Source: Corallium rubrum (lineage: Eukaryota > Cnidaria > Anthozoa > Scleralcyonacea > Coralliidae). Taken from it: a stretch of 64,000 nucleotides of DNA. Below the pieces are notes generated by a model. That model was not told the origin of the DNA and searched no databases. It saw nothing but the letters and a program-made list of their open reading frames with translations. Made by a program: the position numbers and the translations under genes. Positions 33,401 through 45,138 of this stretch are shown in pieces (positions within the stretch are counted from its first letter, which is position 1; each line of letters starts with the position of its first letter). The stretch lies in assembly GCA_964035015.1 (NCBI GenBank), contig OZ035997.1, positions 18,941,866 through 19,005,865 of the forward strand. The letters run 5' to 3'.

Positions 33401-36400
33401 CATGCACTTTAAAGCGCGTAAACATAAAAATTGCGTTTCGACTTGACTCAAATCAATCAATTTAAAATTGTAAAGGTTAGTTTCATACTGATCGATGCAG
33501 AATTTTACGGGGAATCTAACGCTGTTTTCGGATTTCCCATCTACTGATCAGAAAATTTTGTAGCGTGAAAAGACTGTGTCGCACTATATTTTGATACGTC
33601 ATGCACTTTAACGCGCGTAAACAGTAAAATTGTGTTTGGACGTGAGTCAAATCAATCAATTAAAAATTGTAAAGGTAAGCTTCACACTGAACGATACAGA
33701 ATTTTACGGGAAATCTAACGCTGTTTTCGGATTTCCCATCTACTGATCAGAAAATTTTGTAGCGTGAAAAGACTGTGTCGCACTATATTTTGATACGTCA
33801 TGCACTTTAACGCGCGTAAACAGTAAAATTGTGTTTGGACGTGAGTCAAATCAATCAATTTAAAATTGTAAAGGTAAGCTTCACACTTATCGATGCAGAA
33901 TTTTACGGGGAATCTAACGCTGTTTTCGGATTTCCCATCTACTGATCAGAAAATTTTGTAGCGTGAAAAGACTGTGTCGCACTATATTTTGATACGTCAT
34001 GCACTTTAACGCGCGTAAACAGTAAAATTGTGTTTGGACGTGAGTCAAATCAATCAATTTAAAATTGTAAAGGTGAGCCCCATACTGATCGATGCAGAAT
34101 TTTACGGGGAATCCAACGCTGTTTTCGGATTTCCCATCTACGGATCAAAAAATTTTGTAGCTTGAAAAGACTGTGTAACACTATATTTTGATACGTCATG
34201 CACTTTAAAGCGCGTAAACAGAAAAATTGCGTTTGGACTTGAGTCAAATCAATCAGTTTAAAATTGTAAAGGTAAGCTTCACACTGATCGATGCAGAATT
34301 TTACGGGGAATCTAACGCTGTTTTCGGATTTCCCATCTACTGATCAGAAAATTTTGTAGCGTGAAAAGACTGTGTAACACTATATTTTGATACGTCATGC
34401 ACTTTAAAGCGCGTAAACATAAAAATTGCGTTTCGACTTGACTCAAATCAATCAATTTAAAATTGTAAAGGTTAGTTTTATACTGATCGATGCAGAATTT
34501 TACGGGGAATCTAACGCTGTTTTCGGATTTCCCATCTACTGATCAGAAAATTTTGTAGCGTGAAAAGACTGTGTCGCACTATATTTTGATACGTCATGCA
34601 CTTTAACGCGCGTAAACAGTAAAATTGTGTTTGGACGTGAGTCAAATCAATCAATTTAAAATTGTAAAGGTAAGCTTCACACTGATCGATGCAGAATTTT
34701 ACGGGGAATCTAACGCTGTTTTCGGATTTCCCATCTACTGATCAGAAAATTTTGTAGCGTGAAAAGACTGTGTAACACTATATTTTGATACGTCATGCAC
34801 TTTAAAGCGCGTAAACAGAAAAATTGCGTTTCGACTTGACTCAAATCAATCAATTTAAAATTGTAAAGGTTAGTTTCATACTGATCGATGCAGAATTTTA
34901 CGGGGAATCTAACGCTGTTTTCGGATTTCCCATCTACTGATCAGAAAATTTTGTAGCGTGAAAAGACTGTGTCGCACTATATTTTGATACGTCATGCACT
35001 TTAACGCGCGTAAACAGTAAAATTGTGTTTGGACGTGAGTCAAATCAATCAATTAAAAATTGTAAAGGTAAGCTTCACACTGAACGATACAGAATTTTAC
35101 GGGAAATCTAACGCTGTTTTCGGATTTCCCATCTACTGATCAGAAAATTTTGTAGCGTGAAAAGACTGTGTCGCACTATATTTTGATACGTCATGCACTT
35201 TAACGCGCGTAAACAGTAAAATTGTGTTTGGACGTGAGTCAAATCAATCAATTTAAAATTGTAAAGGTAAGCTTCACACTTATCGATGCAGAATTTTACG
35301 GGGAATCTAACGCTGTTTTCGGATTTCCCATCTACTGATCAGAAAATTTTGTAGCGTGAAAAGACTGTGTCGCACTATATTTTGATACGTCATGCACTTT
35401 AACGCGCGTAAACAGTAAAATTGTGTTTGGACGTGAGTCAAATCAATCAATTTAAAATTGTAAAGGTGAGCCCCATACTGATCGATGCAGAATTTTACGG
35501 GGAATCCAACGCTGTTTTCGGATTTCCCATCTACCGATCAAAAAATTTTGTAGCTTGAAAAGACTGTGTAACACTATATTTTGATACGTCATGCACTTTA
35601 AAGCGCGTAAACAGAAAAATTGCGTTTGGACTTGAGTCAAATCAATCAGTTTAAAATTGTAAAGGTAAGCTTCACACTGATCGATGCAGAATTTTACGGG
35701 GAATCTAACGCTGTTTTCGGATTTCCCATCTACTGATCAGAAAATTTTGTAGCGTGAAAAGACTGTGTAACACTATATTTTGATACGTCATGCACTTTAA
35801 AGCGCGTAAACATAAAAATTGCGTTTCGACTTGACTCAAATCAATCAATTTAAAATTGTAAAGGTTAGTTTCATACTGATCGATGCAGAATTTTACGGGG
35901 AATCTAACGCTGCTTTCGGATTTCCCATCTACTAATCAGAAAATTTTGTAGCGTGAAAAGACTGTGTCGCACTATATTTTGATACGTCATGCACTTTAAC
36001 GCGCGTAAACAGTAAAATTGTGTTTGGACGTGAGTCAAATCAATCAATTAAAAATTGTAAAGGTAAGCTTCACACTGAACGATGCAGAATTTTACGGGAA
36101 ATCTAACGCTGTTTTCGGATTTCCCATCTACTGATCAGAAAATTTTGTAGCGTGAAAAGACTGTGTCGCACTATATTTTGATACGTCCTGCACTTTAACG
36201 CGCGTAAACAGTAAAATTGTGTTTGGACGTGAGTCAAATCAATCAAATTAAAATTGTAAAGGTGAGCTTCATACTGATCGATGCAGAATTTTACGGGGAA
36301 TCCAACGCTGTTTTCGGATTTCCCATCTACCGATCAAAAAATTTTGTAGCTTGAAAAGACTGTGTAACACCATATTTTGATACGTCATGCACTTTAAAGC

Positions 36401-39400
36401 GCGTAAACAGAAAAATTGCGTTTGGACTTGAGTCAAATCAATCAATTTAAAATTGTAAAGGTAAGCTTCACACTGATCGATGCAGAATTTTACGGGGAAT
36501 CTAACGCTGTTTTCGGATTTCCCATCTACTGATCAGAAAATTTTGTAGCGTGAAAAGACTGTGTCACTATATTTTGATACGTCATGCACTTTAAAGCGCG
36601 TAAACATAAAAATTGCGTTTCGACTTGACTCAAATCAATCAATTTAAAATTGTAAAGGTTAGTTTCATACTGATCGATGCAGAATTTTACGGGGAATCTA
36701 ACGCTGTTTTCGGATTTCCCATCTGCTAATCAGAAAATTTTGTAGCGTGAAAAGACTGTGTCGCACTATATTTTGATACGTCATGCACTTTAACGCGCGT
36801 AAACAGTAAAATTGTGTTTGGACGTGAGTCAAATCAATCAATTAAAAATTGTAAAGGTAAGCTTCACACTGAACGATGCAGAATTTTACGGGAAATCTAA
36901 CGCTGTTTTCGGATTTCCCATCTACTGATGAGAAAATTTTGTAGCGTGAAAAGACTGTGTCGCACTATATTTTGATACGTCCTGCACTTTAACGCGCGTA
37001 AACAGTAAAATTGTGTTTGGACGTGAGTCAAATCAATCAAATTAAAATTGTAAAGGTGAGCTTCATACTGATCGATGCAGAATTTTACGGGGAATCCAAC
37101 GCTGTTTTCGGATTTCCCATCTACCGATCAAAAAATTTTGTAGCTTGAAAAGACTGTGTAACACCATATTTTGATACGTCATGCACTTTAAAGCGCGTAA
37201 ACAGAAAAATTGCGTTTGGACTTGAGTCAAATCAATCAATTTAAAATTGTAAAGGTAAGCTTCACACTGATCGATGCAGAATTTTACGGGGAATCTTACG
37301 CTGTTTTCGGATTTCCCATCTACTGATCAGAAAATTTTGTAGCGTGAAAAGACTGTGTCGCACTATATTTTGATACGTCATGCACTTTAACGCGCGTAAA
37401 CAGTAAAATTGTGTTTGGACGTGAGTCAAATCAATCAATTTAAAATTGTAAAGGTAAGCTTCACACTGATCGATGCAGAATTTTACGGGGAATCTAACGC
37501 TGTTTTCGGATTTCCCATCTACTGATCAGAAAATTTTGTAGCGTGAAAAGACTGTGTCGCACTATATTTTGATACGTCATGCACTTTAACGCGCGTAAAC
37601 AGTAAAATTGTGTTTGGACGTGAGTCAAATCAATCAATTTAAAATTGTAAAGGTGAGCTTCATACTGATCGATGCAGAATTTTACGGGGAATCCAACGCT
37701 GTTTTCGGATTTCCCATCTACCGATCAAAAAATTTTGTAGCTTGAAAAGACTGTGTAACACCATATTTTGATACGTCATGCACTTTAAAGCGCGTAAACA
37801 GAAAAATTGCGTTTGGACTTGAGTCAAATCAATCAATTTAAAATTGTAAAGGTAAGCTTCACACTGATCGATGCAGAATTTTACGTGGAATCTAACGCTG
37901 TTTTCGGATTTCCCATCTACTGATCAGAAAATTTTGTAGCGTGAAAAGACTGTGTCGCACTATATTTTGATACGTCATGCACTTTAACGCGCGTAAACAG
38001 TAAAATTGTGTTTGGACGTGAGTCAAATCAATCAATTTAAAATTGTAAAGGTGAGCCTCATACTGATCGATGCAGAATTTTACGGGGAATCCAACGCTGT
38101 TTTCGGATTTCCCATCTACCGATCAAAAAATTTTGTAGCTTGAAAAGACTGTGTAACACCATATTTTGATACGTCATGCACTTTAAAGCGCGTAAACAGA
38201 AAAATTGCGTTTGGACTTGAGTCAAATCAATCAATTTAAAATTGTAAAGGTAAGCTTCACACTGATCGATGCAGAATTTTACGGGGAATCTAACGCTGTT
38301 TTCGGATTTCCCATCTACTGATCAGAAAATTTTGTAGCGTGAAAAGACTGTGTCGCACTATATTTTGATACGTCATGCACTTTAACGCGCGTAAACAGTA
38401 AAATTGTGTTTGGACGTGAGTCAAATCAATCAATTTAAAATTGTAAAGGTGAGCTTCATACTGATCGATGCAGAATTTTACGGGGAATCCAACGCTGTTT
38501 TCGGATTTCCCATCTACCGATCAAAAAATTTTGTAGCTTGAAAAGACTGTGTAACGACAATATTTTGATACGTCATGCACTTTAAAGCGCGTAAACAGAA
38601 AAATTGCGTTTGGACTTGAGTCAAATCAATCAATTTAAAATTGTAAAGGTAAGCTTCACACTGATCGATGCAGAATTTTACGTGGAATCTAACGCTATTT
38701 TCGGATTTCCCATCTACTGATCAGAAAATTTTGTAGCGTGAAAAGACTGTGTCGCACTATATTTTGATACGTCATGCACTTTAACGCGCGTAAACAGTAA
38801 AATTGTGTTTGGACGTGAGTCAAATCAATCAATTTAAAATTGTAAAGGTGAGCTTCATACTGATCGATGCAGAATTTCACGGGGAATCCAACGCTGTTTT
38901 CGGATTTCCCATCTACCGATCAAAAAATTTTGTAGCTTGAAAAGACTGTGTAACACCATATTTTGATACGTCATGCACTTTAAAGCGCGTAAACAGAAAA
39001 ATTGCGTTTGGACTTGAGTCAAATCAATCAATTTAAAATTGTAAAGGTAAGCTTCACACTGATCGATGCAGAATTTTACGTGGAATCTAACGCTATTTTC
39101 GGATTTCCCATCTACTGATCAGAAAATTTTGTAGCGTGAAAAGACTGTGTCGCACTATATTTTGATACGTCATGCACTTTAACGCGCGTAAACAGTAAAA
39201 TTGTGTTTGGACGTGAGTCAAATCAATCAATTTAAAATTGTAAAGGTTAGCTTCATACTGATCGATGCAGAATTTTACGGGGAATCTAACGCTGTTTTCG
39301 GATTTCCCATCTACTGATCAGAAAATTTTGTAGCGTGAAAAGACTGTGTCGCACTATATTTTGATACGTCATGCACTTTAACGCGCGTAAACAGTAAAAT

Positions 39401-40330
39401 TGTGTTTGGACGTGAGTCAAATCAATCAATTAAAAATTGTAAAGGTGAGCTTCACACTGAACGATGCAGAATTTTACGGGAAATCTAACGCTGTTTTCGG
39501 ATTTCCCATCTACTGATCAGAAAATTTTGTAGCGTGAAAAGACTGTGTCGCACTATATTTTGATACGTCCTGCACTTTAACGCGCGTAAACAGTAAAATT
39601 GTGTTTGGACGTGAGTCAAATCAATCAAATTAAAATTGTAAAGGTGAGCTTCATACTGATCGATGCAGAATTTTACGGGGAATCCAACGCTGTTTTCGTA
39701 TTTCCCATCTACCGATCAAAAAATTTTGTAGCTTGAAAAGACTGTGTAACACCATATTTTGATACGTCATGCACTTTAACGCGCGTAAACAGTAAAATTG
39801 TGTTTGGACGTGAGTCAAATCAATCAATTTAAAATTGTAAAGGTGAGCTTCATACTGATCGATGCAGAATTTTACGGGGAATCTAACGCTGTTTTCGGAT
39901 TTCCCATCTACCGATCAAAAAATTTTGTAGCTTGAAAAGACTGTGTAACACTATATTTTGATACGTCATGCACTTTAAAGCGCGTAAACAGAAAAATTGC
40001 GTTTGGACTTGAGTCAAATTAATCAATTTAAAATTGTAAAGGTAAGCTTCACACTGATCGATGCCGAATTTTACGGGGAATCTAACGCTGTTTTCGGATT
40101 TCCCATCTACTGATCAGAAAATTTTGTAGCGTGAAAAGACTGTGTAACACTATATTTTGATACGTCATGCACTTTAAAGCGCGTAAACAGTAAAATTGTG
40201 TTTGGACGTGAGTCAAATCAATCAATTTAAAATTGTAAAGGTGAGCTTCATACTGATCGATGCAGAATTTTACGGGGAATCTAACGCTGTTTTCGGATTT
40301 CCCATCTACCTATCAGAAAACATTGTAGCG
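30486..40330 (+). repeat. Satellite array of element 2, right block (~198 bp, about 50 units)
   Basis: A nearly 9.9-kb array of units starts around CTGATCGATGCAGAATTTTA. Two main unit types occur. Type A has TGTCGCACTATATTTTGAT and TTGTGTTTGGACGTGAGTC; type B has TGTAACACCATATTTTGAT and TTGCGTTTGGACTTGAGTC. They alternate in patterns that are themselves repeated. For example, the marker GAGCCCCATACTGATCGATG occurs at about 33079, 34074 and 35467, at spacings of about 995 (5 units) and 1393 (7 units). This shows multi-unit duplications. Nearly all units keep TGAGTCA (type A or B) and TACGTCA. Confidence 0.97.
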
Positions 40331-40771
40331 ACAAATTACTGCTCGGCTGTCAGACTAATAGTTTGTTATTAATTCGAAGGAGAATATATTAAAGTCTAGC
40401 AATCTTAAAACATAAGTTTACTTGAAGAAGTATTGTTTATATGCACGTAAATGTCTTAAATTATCGATTGTGAGTTATTATTTTTTGTTAAAGTTGGATT
40501 GAACAAGTTAAAAGACCGGCGAAACCGATTATTCTGCGAAGCCGACTGCTGCTCGAGCGCTCCCCCCTGGAAGCGTCATCGCGAAATTGAATTGGCAGCT
40601 ATCTTAATTGGCAGTGAATTGGCAGCTGGCGAATTGGCAGCTAACTTCACGGGGTTATTCCCGGGCCGCTCAGCAAATATTTTGTTTACACAAATTCGAG
40701 ACCAGGACGATATTATGCTGACTTGGCAAAAATTCGACAAAGTTTGCCTAGTCCGTCTACTCCGAATATTT

Positions 40772-41112
40772 TCTCAAGAAACAATCCACTGCAAAAGTTA
40801 TAAAATATATTGGCAGAAAGATAATTCACCTTGCTACAACATACGTACAGTTTATCCGACCAAATAGCTTAGTTTCCCTAAAAAAAGCGAAATACCGAAC
40901 ATGTCCAAATCATAATAGCGGCCGCTATTTTGAATTTTTTCCCCGTATGTATTATAATGTTTCTCTGAATGTTTTCTCGAGAAATAAACCACTGTAGAAG
41001 CTATCAAATATACTGGAAGAAAGATAATTCATCTGGCTACAACATACGTACAGTTTATCCTACCAAATAGTTTAGTTTTCTTAAAAAAAGCGAAATACCG
41101 AGCATGTCCAAC
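40772..41112. repeat. Tandem duplication (two ~140-bp copies)
   Basis: Blocks 40772-40912 and 40973-41112 are direct copies, with shared words such as GCTACAACATACGTACAGTT and AAAAAAAGCGAAATACCG. They border the right flank of element 2 and run into the repeat that is inverted relative to 25361-25480. Confidence 0.75.
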
Positions 41113-41250
41113 ACGAACTAGGGATCTTAGGTATCGGTCAGCGACCTTCACCATTAGCAAAAGGATAAATGCCGCCATTTTGAAAGTGAAAATGGGGACA
41201 CTTTTCCTAACTCAAAGGTAATAGGCCCGCAGTCCAGTTATATAACAATC
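41110..41250. repeat. Dispersed repeat, inverted copy of 25361-25480
   Basis: It contains GCCGCCATTTTGAAAGTGAA and CCCGCAGTCCAGTTATATAA. A CCATTTTGAAAGT core also occurs in the arms of the element at 46784-50345, suggesting related families. Confidence 0.65.
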
Positions 41251-41513
41251 GAAATATGGTATAGTAGGTTAATACTGCCGAAACAGAGAACGTAAGTGGT
41301 CTAACGTTTCGAGCGAAGGCCCTTCGTCAGAGAGAAACGTAAAGAGTAAAACAAACAACGAGCTTATATACGCGAGATAATCACGTGATAAAAATTAGCC
41401 AATCAGATAAAAGTAACCAAGACAAACTAATAGTGAGATTCAAAAGAATAAGCCAATCAGAGCAAAGTAACAATAACAAATAAATAATGAGATGCGAAAG
41501 CCATTTGCTATTC

Positions 41514-42060
41514 TCACCATCGATAAGTAAAAAAAGGAGAGTAAAAAATAGAGAGTAAAGAATGGAGAAGTAAAGTGAAAACACTGTTTATATCTGCCCT
41601 TGCTAATACAAAAACAGCATCTTCAGAAGTGTTAAATAAAAGAAAAACGTTCGTTGAGTCCATGAGGATGAATGGTTCCAATTTTGAAAATGAGACGCTT
41701 TTCCTGTCGTTTGCGGCTATGATTACCACCGGAAATGGGTGAGCACAAACTTTCATGTCAGAAATATGATGGTTGACACTATTAAAATGTCGGGCAACAG
41801 GCTTGCCAACATCATTGTTCCTCACAGAACGAAGATGTTCAGCAAACCTGTCAGATAAACGCCTGCCAGTTTCACCAATGTAGAGCATGCAGCATTTACT
41901 GCAAGAAATGCAGTAAATGAGGTTGGAAGAGGTGCATGTGAAATTATGCCGAATGGTGAAATTAGATTTGGGTCCTGAAATTAATGTGGCAGGGTCAAGA
42001 AACGAACATGTGTAGCATCGTGTGCGAGAACAAGAAGTAGTACCCACAGGTGCCTGTAGA
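41514..42060 (-). pseudogene. GIY-YIG endonuclease domain of the Penelope-like element
   Basis: The frame starts near VGTTSCSRTRCYTCSF and reaches a GIY-YIG-type core LIYCISCSKC...CMLYIGETGRRLSDRFAEHL, then KPVARHFNSVNH. The Cys pairs before the core (CYTC, CISC) are the Zn-like knuckle seen in Penelope endonucleases, and ETGRRLSDRFAEH matches the catalytic Arg/Glu region. It would nick the target DNA for priming. It is separated from the RT by frame breaks at about 42060-42140. Confidence 0.8.
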
Positions 42061-42136
42061 TTTTCTCTAAGGGCACTGCGTATATACTAAACTATCCCGA
42101 ATGTTTTTATTGCGTCGAAAAGAGATCAAAGGGTTA

Positions 42137-42564
42137 TCATTCAGTGAAAATGGCAGATGTTTCAGGGTCATTCTTTAAGATGTGAAAATTACGGCTAATG
42201 ATATCCTTAACTTTATAGTTGAAAGGATGAAATGTGAGAACTAGTGGAATTTTATTATCAGAAAGTCTTTCCGAAGGTTGTTTTAAAGTGTCCGGACGGG
42301 GAATACTGGAAGCTTTATGAATAGCGGAGTCTAATAGGTGGTTAGGATAGCCACGTTGGACAAAAAAGGATCTCATTTCCAAAGATTTGGTCTCAAAATC
42401 TTTATCATCACTGCATGGGCGGCAAAGTCGCAGAAATTGAGAATATGGGATGGATTGTTTAGTGTGGTTGGGATGAGATGATGAAAATAGAAGGTAGCTG
42501 TGTGAGTCGGTAGGCTTGTAGGAAACAGAAGTCGTGAGCGCATTACCACTAATCGATACCAAAA
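42137..42564 (-). pseudogene. Penelope RT, C-terminal part (thumb region)
   Basis: This frame continues the reverse transcriptase past the MITE insertion. SISGNALTTSVSYKPTDSHSYLLFSSSHP is the conserved segment after the SFLDV motif, and HPNHTKQSIPYSQFLRLCR follows. It ends at 42137 in stop codons and resumes in other frames towards the endonuclease. Confidence 0.8.
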
Positions 42565-42925
42565 CAGCGGCGTAGGAAGCTTGATAAAGTTAGGGGGCCA
42601 ACCCCCACGAGGCGCCAACCATGCGCCGAGCGTTAAAATTTTGAAAATTTGGAGTCTCTAGATCGTCGGAAATGGCATTTTCAGAGTCTCCTCTACCTCT
42701 TTCGTTAGGCCCTTTCATTAATTCTTTCATTATAATTTGTGAGTCTATGCTATCCGTGAGTCAGGATGGATTATTATTATTAACTGGCCGATCAGCGCAA
42801 TCGAAGTCGCACTTATAATGCAATTTTTTTAAATTCAATTATTTTTTTGGGGGCCGAAAGCTATTCCGGTCCCCCTTTATAAAATATTTGGGGGGGGGGC
42901 GCCCCCCCTGCTTCCTACGCCCTTG
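42565..42925. mobile_element. hAT-type MITE inserted in the Penelope RT, 361 bp
   Basis: The ends CAGCGGCGTAGGAAGC and GCTTCCTACGCCCTTG are inverted repeats with the CA...TG border of hAT elements. TACCAAAA is duplicated exactly (42557-42564 and 42926-42933). Removing one copy and the insert rejoins the RT reading frame, which proves the insertion. It contributes a short nonsense tail to the upstream RT frame. Confidence 0.9.
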
Positions 42926-43860
42926 TACCAAAACATCAAGGAATGACACACTGGTTTCACTGATTTCCCATGTGAATTTGTGTGCTGGATGGAAATCATT
43001 GACATAATTGATAAATTTCTCTAAATTCACACGTGGGCATGATGCTGTTCCTAAACAGTCATCTATGTACCTCCCGAAGAAATCAGGAAGTGGTCCAGTA
43101 TATTGTTCGAAGATTTGTTTTTCAACATAACCAACAAATAAGTTTGCGTAACTAGGGCCCATTTTGGTACCCATAGCAACTCCACTTATTTGTTGGTAAT
43201 GTTCACCATCAAAAGAAAAATTATTGAGGGTGAGTACAAGTTCTGCCAAGCGAAGTAATGTAGAAGTGGAAGGTTCTAAAATGGTGTGTTTGTTAAAGAA
43301 AAACTTCAGAGCTTCAAGACCATCACAATGAGGAATAACAGTGTAAAGGGACTTGACATCCATGGTGAAAATATATTTGCTGGGATCAGTGAAATGTATT
43401 TGATCAAAAATCTGTAGGGCATGTTTTGTATCTTTGATATAAGAAGGCAACTTCTTTACCAAAGGTGACATAACACGATCTAAAAAGCTGGAAATGAGTT
43501 CTGTAGGACAGCTGCAGGTGGGAAACAATTGGCCTGCCAGCTTATGAATTTTAGGTAGGAAATAAATGACTGGTGTTCTGGGAGTGGTTATTATAAGGTT
43601 GGAGGCAGAGGCAGGCAATTCACCTGCATGAATGAAATTGTTAATGGTGGTTTTAACAGTTTTTTGGTGAGTGAGGGTGGGATCAGAATTTAATTTAGTG
43701 TAAAAAGTGGTGTCGCTCAGTTGACGAAGAGCTTCTTGTCGGTACAAATCTGCTCTCCAGACAACGACAGCACCACCCTTATCCGCAGGTTTGACGACAA
43801 TGTCATTCCTACTTCGTAATGATTGGAAAGCTAGAAGTTCATCTTTCTGAGGTTGGAGGC
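42926..43860 (-). pseudogene. Penelope RT, palm and fingers
   Basis: The segment reads (in part) VVKPADKGGAVVVW, PVIYFLPKIHK, IFTMDVKSLYTVIPH, QISGVAMGTKMGPSYANLFV and GRYIDDCLG, then SVSFLDVLV. These are Penelope RT motifs in order. The catalytic acids are present: D in FTMDVKSLY and YIDD. The upstream part is in a different frame from 43860 on, and the downstream end is cut by the hAT MITE. Confidence 0.85.
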
Positions 43861-44388
43861 CCTTTTGGGGCGTGAATTGTTGAGTAGGTCAATATCATGG
43901 CGGCACTGCCGAACAAAAAGATCAACAGACGAAAATTGGCCTTCAGGTGGAGACCAAAAAGACTTTTTAGGGTTGACTTCCTCAAAAACATCCTTATTAA
44001 AGGTGAAGGATTGATTATGAAAATGTGCTTTTAGGATTGATAATTTGGACGCCTTGACGTCTTTAAGAAACGAATAAAGTTTGGAATTTAGCAAGCGAAT
44101 TTTAGTGATAATATCAGTGACCAAAATAGGTGGACAGACCTGGGAAAGAAAAGTTTTACAATGCGAAATATTGTCATCAGTTTGCTGTATGTGGAGGGAC
44201 ATCGATTGAATGGTCATATATAGGTCAGTGGTGTAGAGACACAGAATAAAGAACTGAGCAGAAGGGCCACTCGGGTCGGAACCTTTGAAGTTTTTGTCTC
44301 CGCGCTTGTTACCGAAAACCACTTCCGGAAAATCTCGCTGTGCAATGGCGAAATACAGAGTTGGATCACTGAAATCGCTATATCTCAC
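43861..44388 (-). pseudogene. N-terminal region of the Penelope-like element
   Basis: An open frame with MRYSDFSDPTLYFAIAQRDF at the start and KSFWSPPEGQFSSVDLFVRQ near the end, the region preceding the RT in this family. It stops at about 43831, while the RT frame needs a shift near 43860. A 40-bp piece around 44231-44275 (CCCGAGTGGCCCTTCTGCTC in coding sense) reappears at 50351-50386, outside this element. Confidence 0.65.
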
Positions 44389-44399
44389 AAACTTGTCGC

Positions 44400-45131
44400 T
44401 CGATTTTTACGCTACAACAAGTAGTAATAGAGGAGAGGTAGATGACAATATTTTTGCCGTTTAGAAGGTACGAAAAACATTTGAAAGTGAAAATTTACGG
44501 AATTAAAACGAACTCGAACCGCCACTGTGTGAAGCTATTTAAAGCATTACCATCTTCTTTAAACTTGCATTTGCAAGCAAAAATAAGAGCAGACAATCTT
44601 TAAAAGCAGTTTAAACGTTAAGTATAAAGATTAAACTGCACATATTTCCTGTTATTTCTTGAATGGATTGAGTAATTTTGAAGAACGAAGCAATTCTATT
44701 AGGTGACGTTTTGTCGTTTTACAGTATTAAATATATTTTGAAATTAATTAGGCCAGTTTAGTACTGTTGTTATATTTTTTTTAAATTTCATAAAACTAAC
44801 ATGTAGGAATTAAACTTATGATAGAGGTAACTTATGTTTAAATTACTGCTTGGTGTCACCACCTGTGAGCTGTTGCTGTCTTGTTTGACACCAGGGGCCA
44901 GGGCTATTTGTATGTTTTAATACCATATTTGCAGTTAAAAAACTGAATTACAAAATATACCAAATTTCTATTAGAATACATGATAGAATATATATAAAGT
45001 TTTTTCACATCATTGTCTTACAAAAGGAATAAAACTTTTTCAATAGCAATCAGTTTTGCATGTTGAAATCATTTGATATTGTGCAAGTTTATATACAGCA
45101 CTATAAACCATTGATTAATTGAAACTAACTA
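44400..45131. other. Stretch without recognisable gene
   Basis: AT-rich. I see no domain-bearing frame, terminal repeat or tandem repeat here. Confidence 0.4.
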
Positions 45132-45138
45132 GGCAGAA

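Larger units (their letters stand above)
26707..40656. mobile_element. Giant satellite-bearing Mutator-like element without transposase (element 2, 13.95 kb)
   Basis: The termini AACCCCGTGAAGTTAGCTGC and the reverse complement are shared with element 1. The inverted similarity continues for about 330 bp at each end up to the satellite edge. It is flanked by ATTTCCGGG (26698-26706) and ATTCCCGGG (40657-40665), a 9-bp duplication with one mismatch that fits Mutator-like elements. The body is two satellite arrays in opposite orientation around a central spacer (28500-30485). No transposase-like frame is visible, so movement would need help from a relative. Confidence 0.85.
41260..44400 (-). mobile_element. 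Penelope-like retroelement, broken
   Basis: The minus strand carries, in order, an N-terminal region, a Penelope-type reverse transcriptase and a GIY-YIG endonuclease, the standard layout of Penelope-like elements. The frame is broken by a shift near 43860, a hAT MITE at 42565-42925, and stops or shifts at 42137 and about 42060. The 3' flank (41260-41380) holds a compact palindrome that could be part of a hammerhead-like motif. It cannot make a full protein as it stands. Confidence 0.85.

Noticed and set aside
31526..38880. Repeated 61-76-residue frames of the form MTQVQTQFFCLRALK
   Set aside because: Same reason: antisense translation of the 198-bp satellite, with most units broken.
30486..40330. 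CRISPR-like repeat array
   Set aside because: Units are ~198 bp and contiguous without unique spacers, and the context is eukaryotic with introns and eukaryotic transposons.
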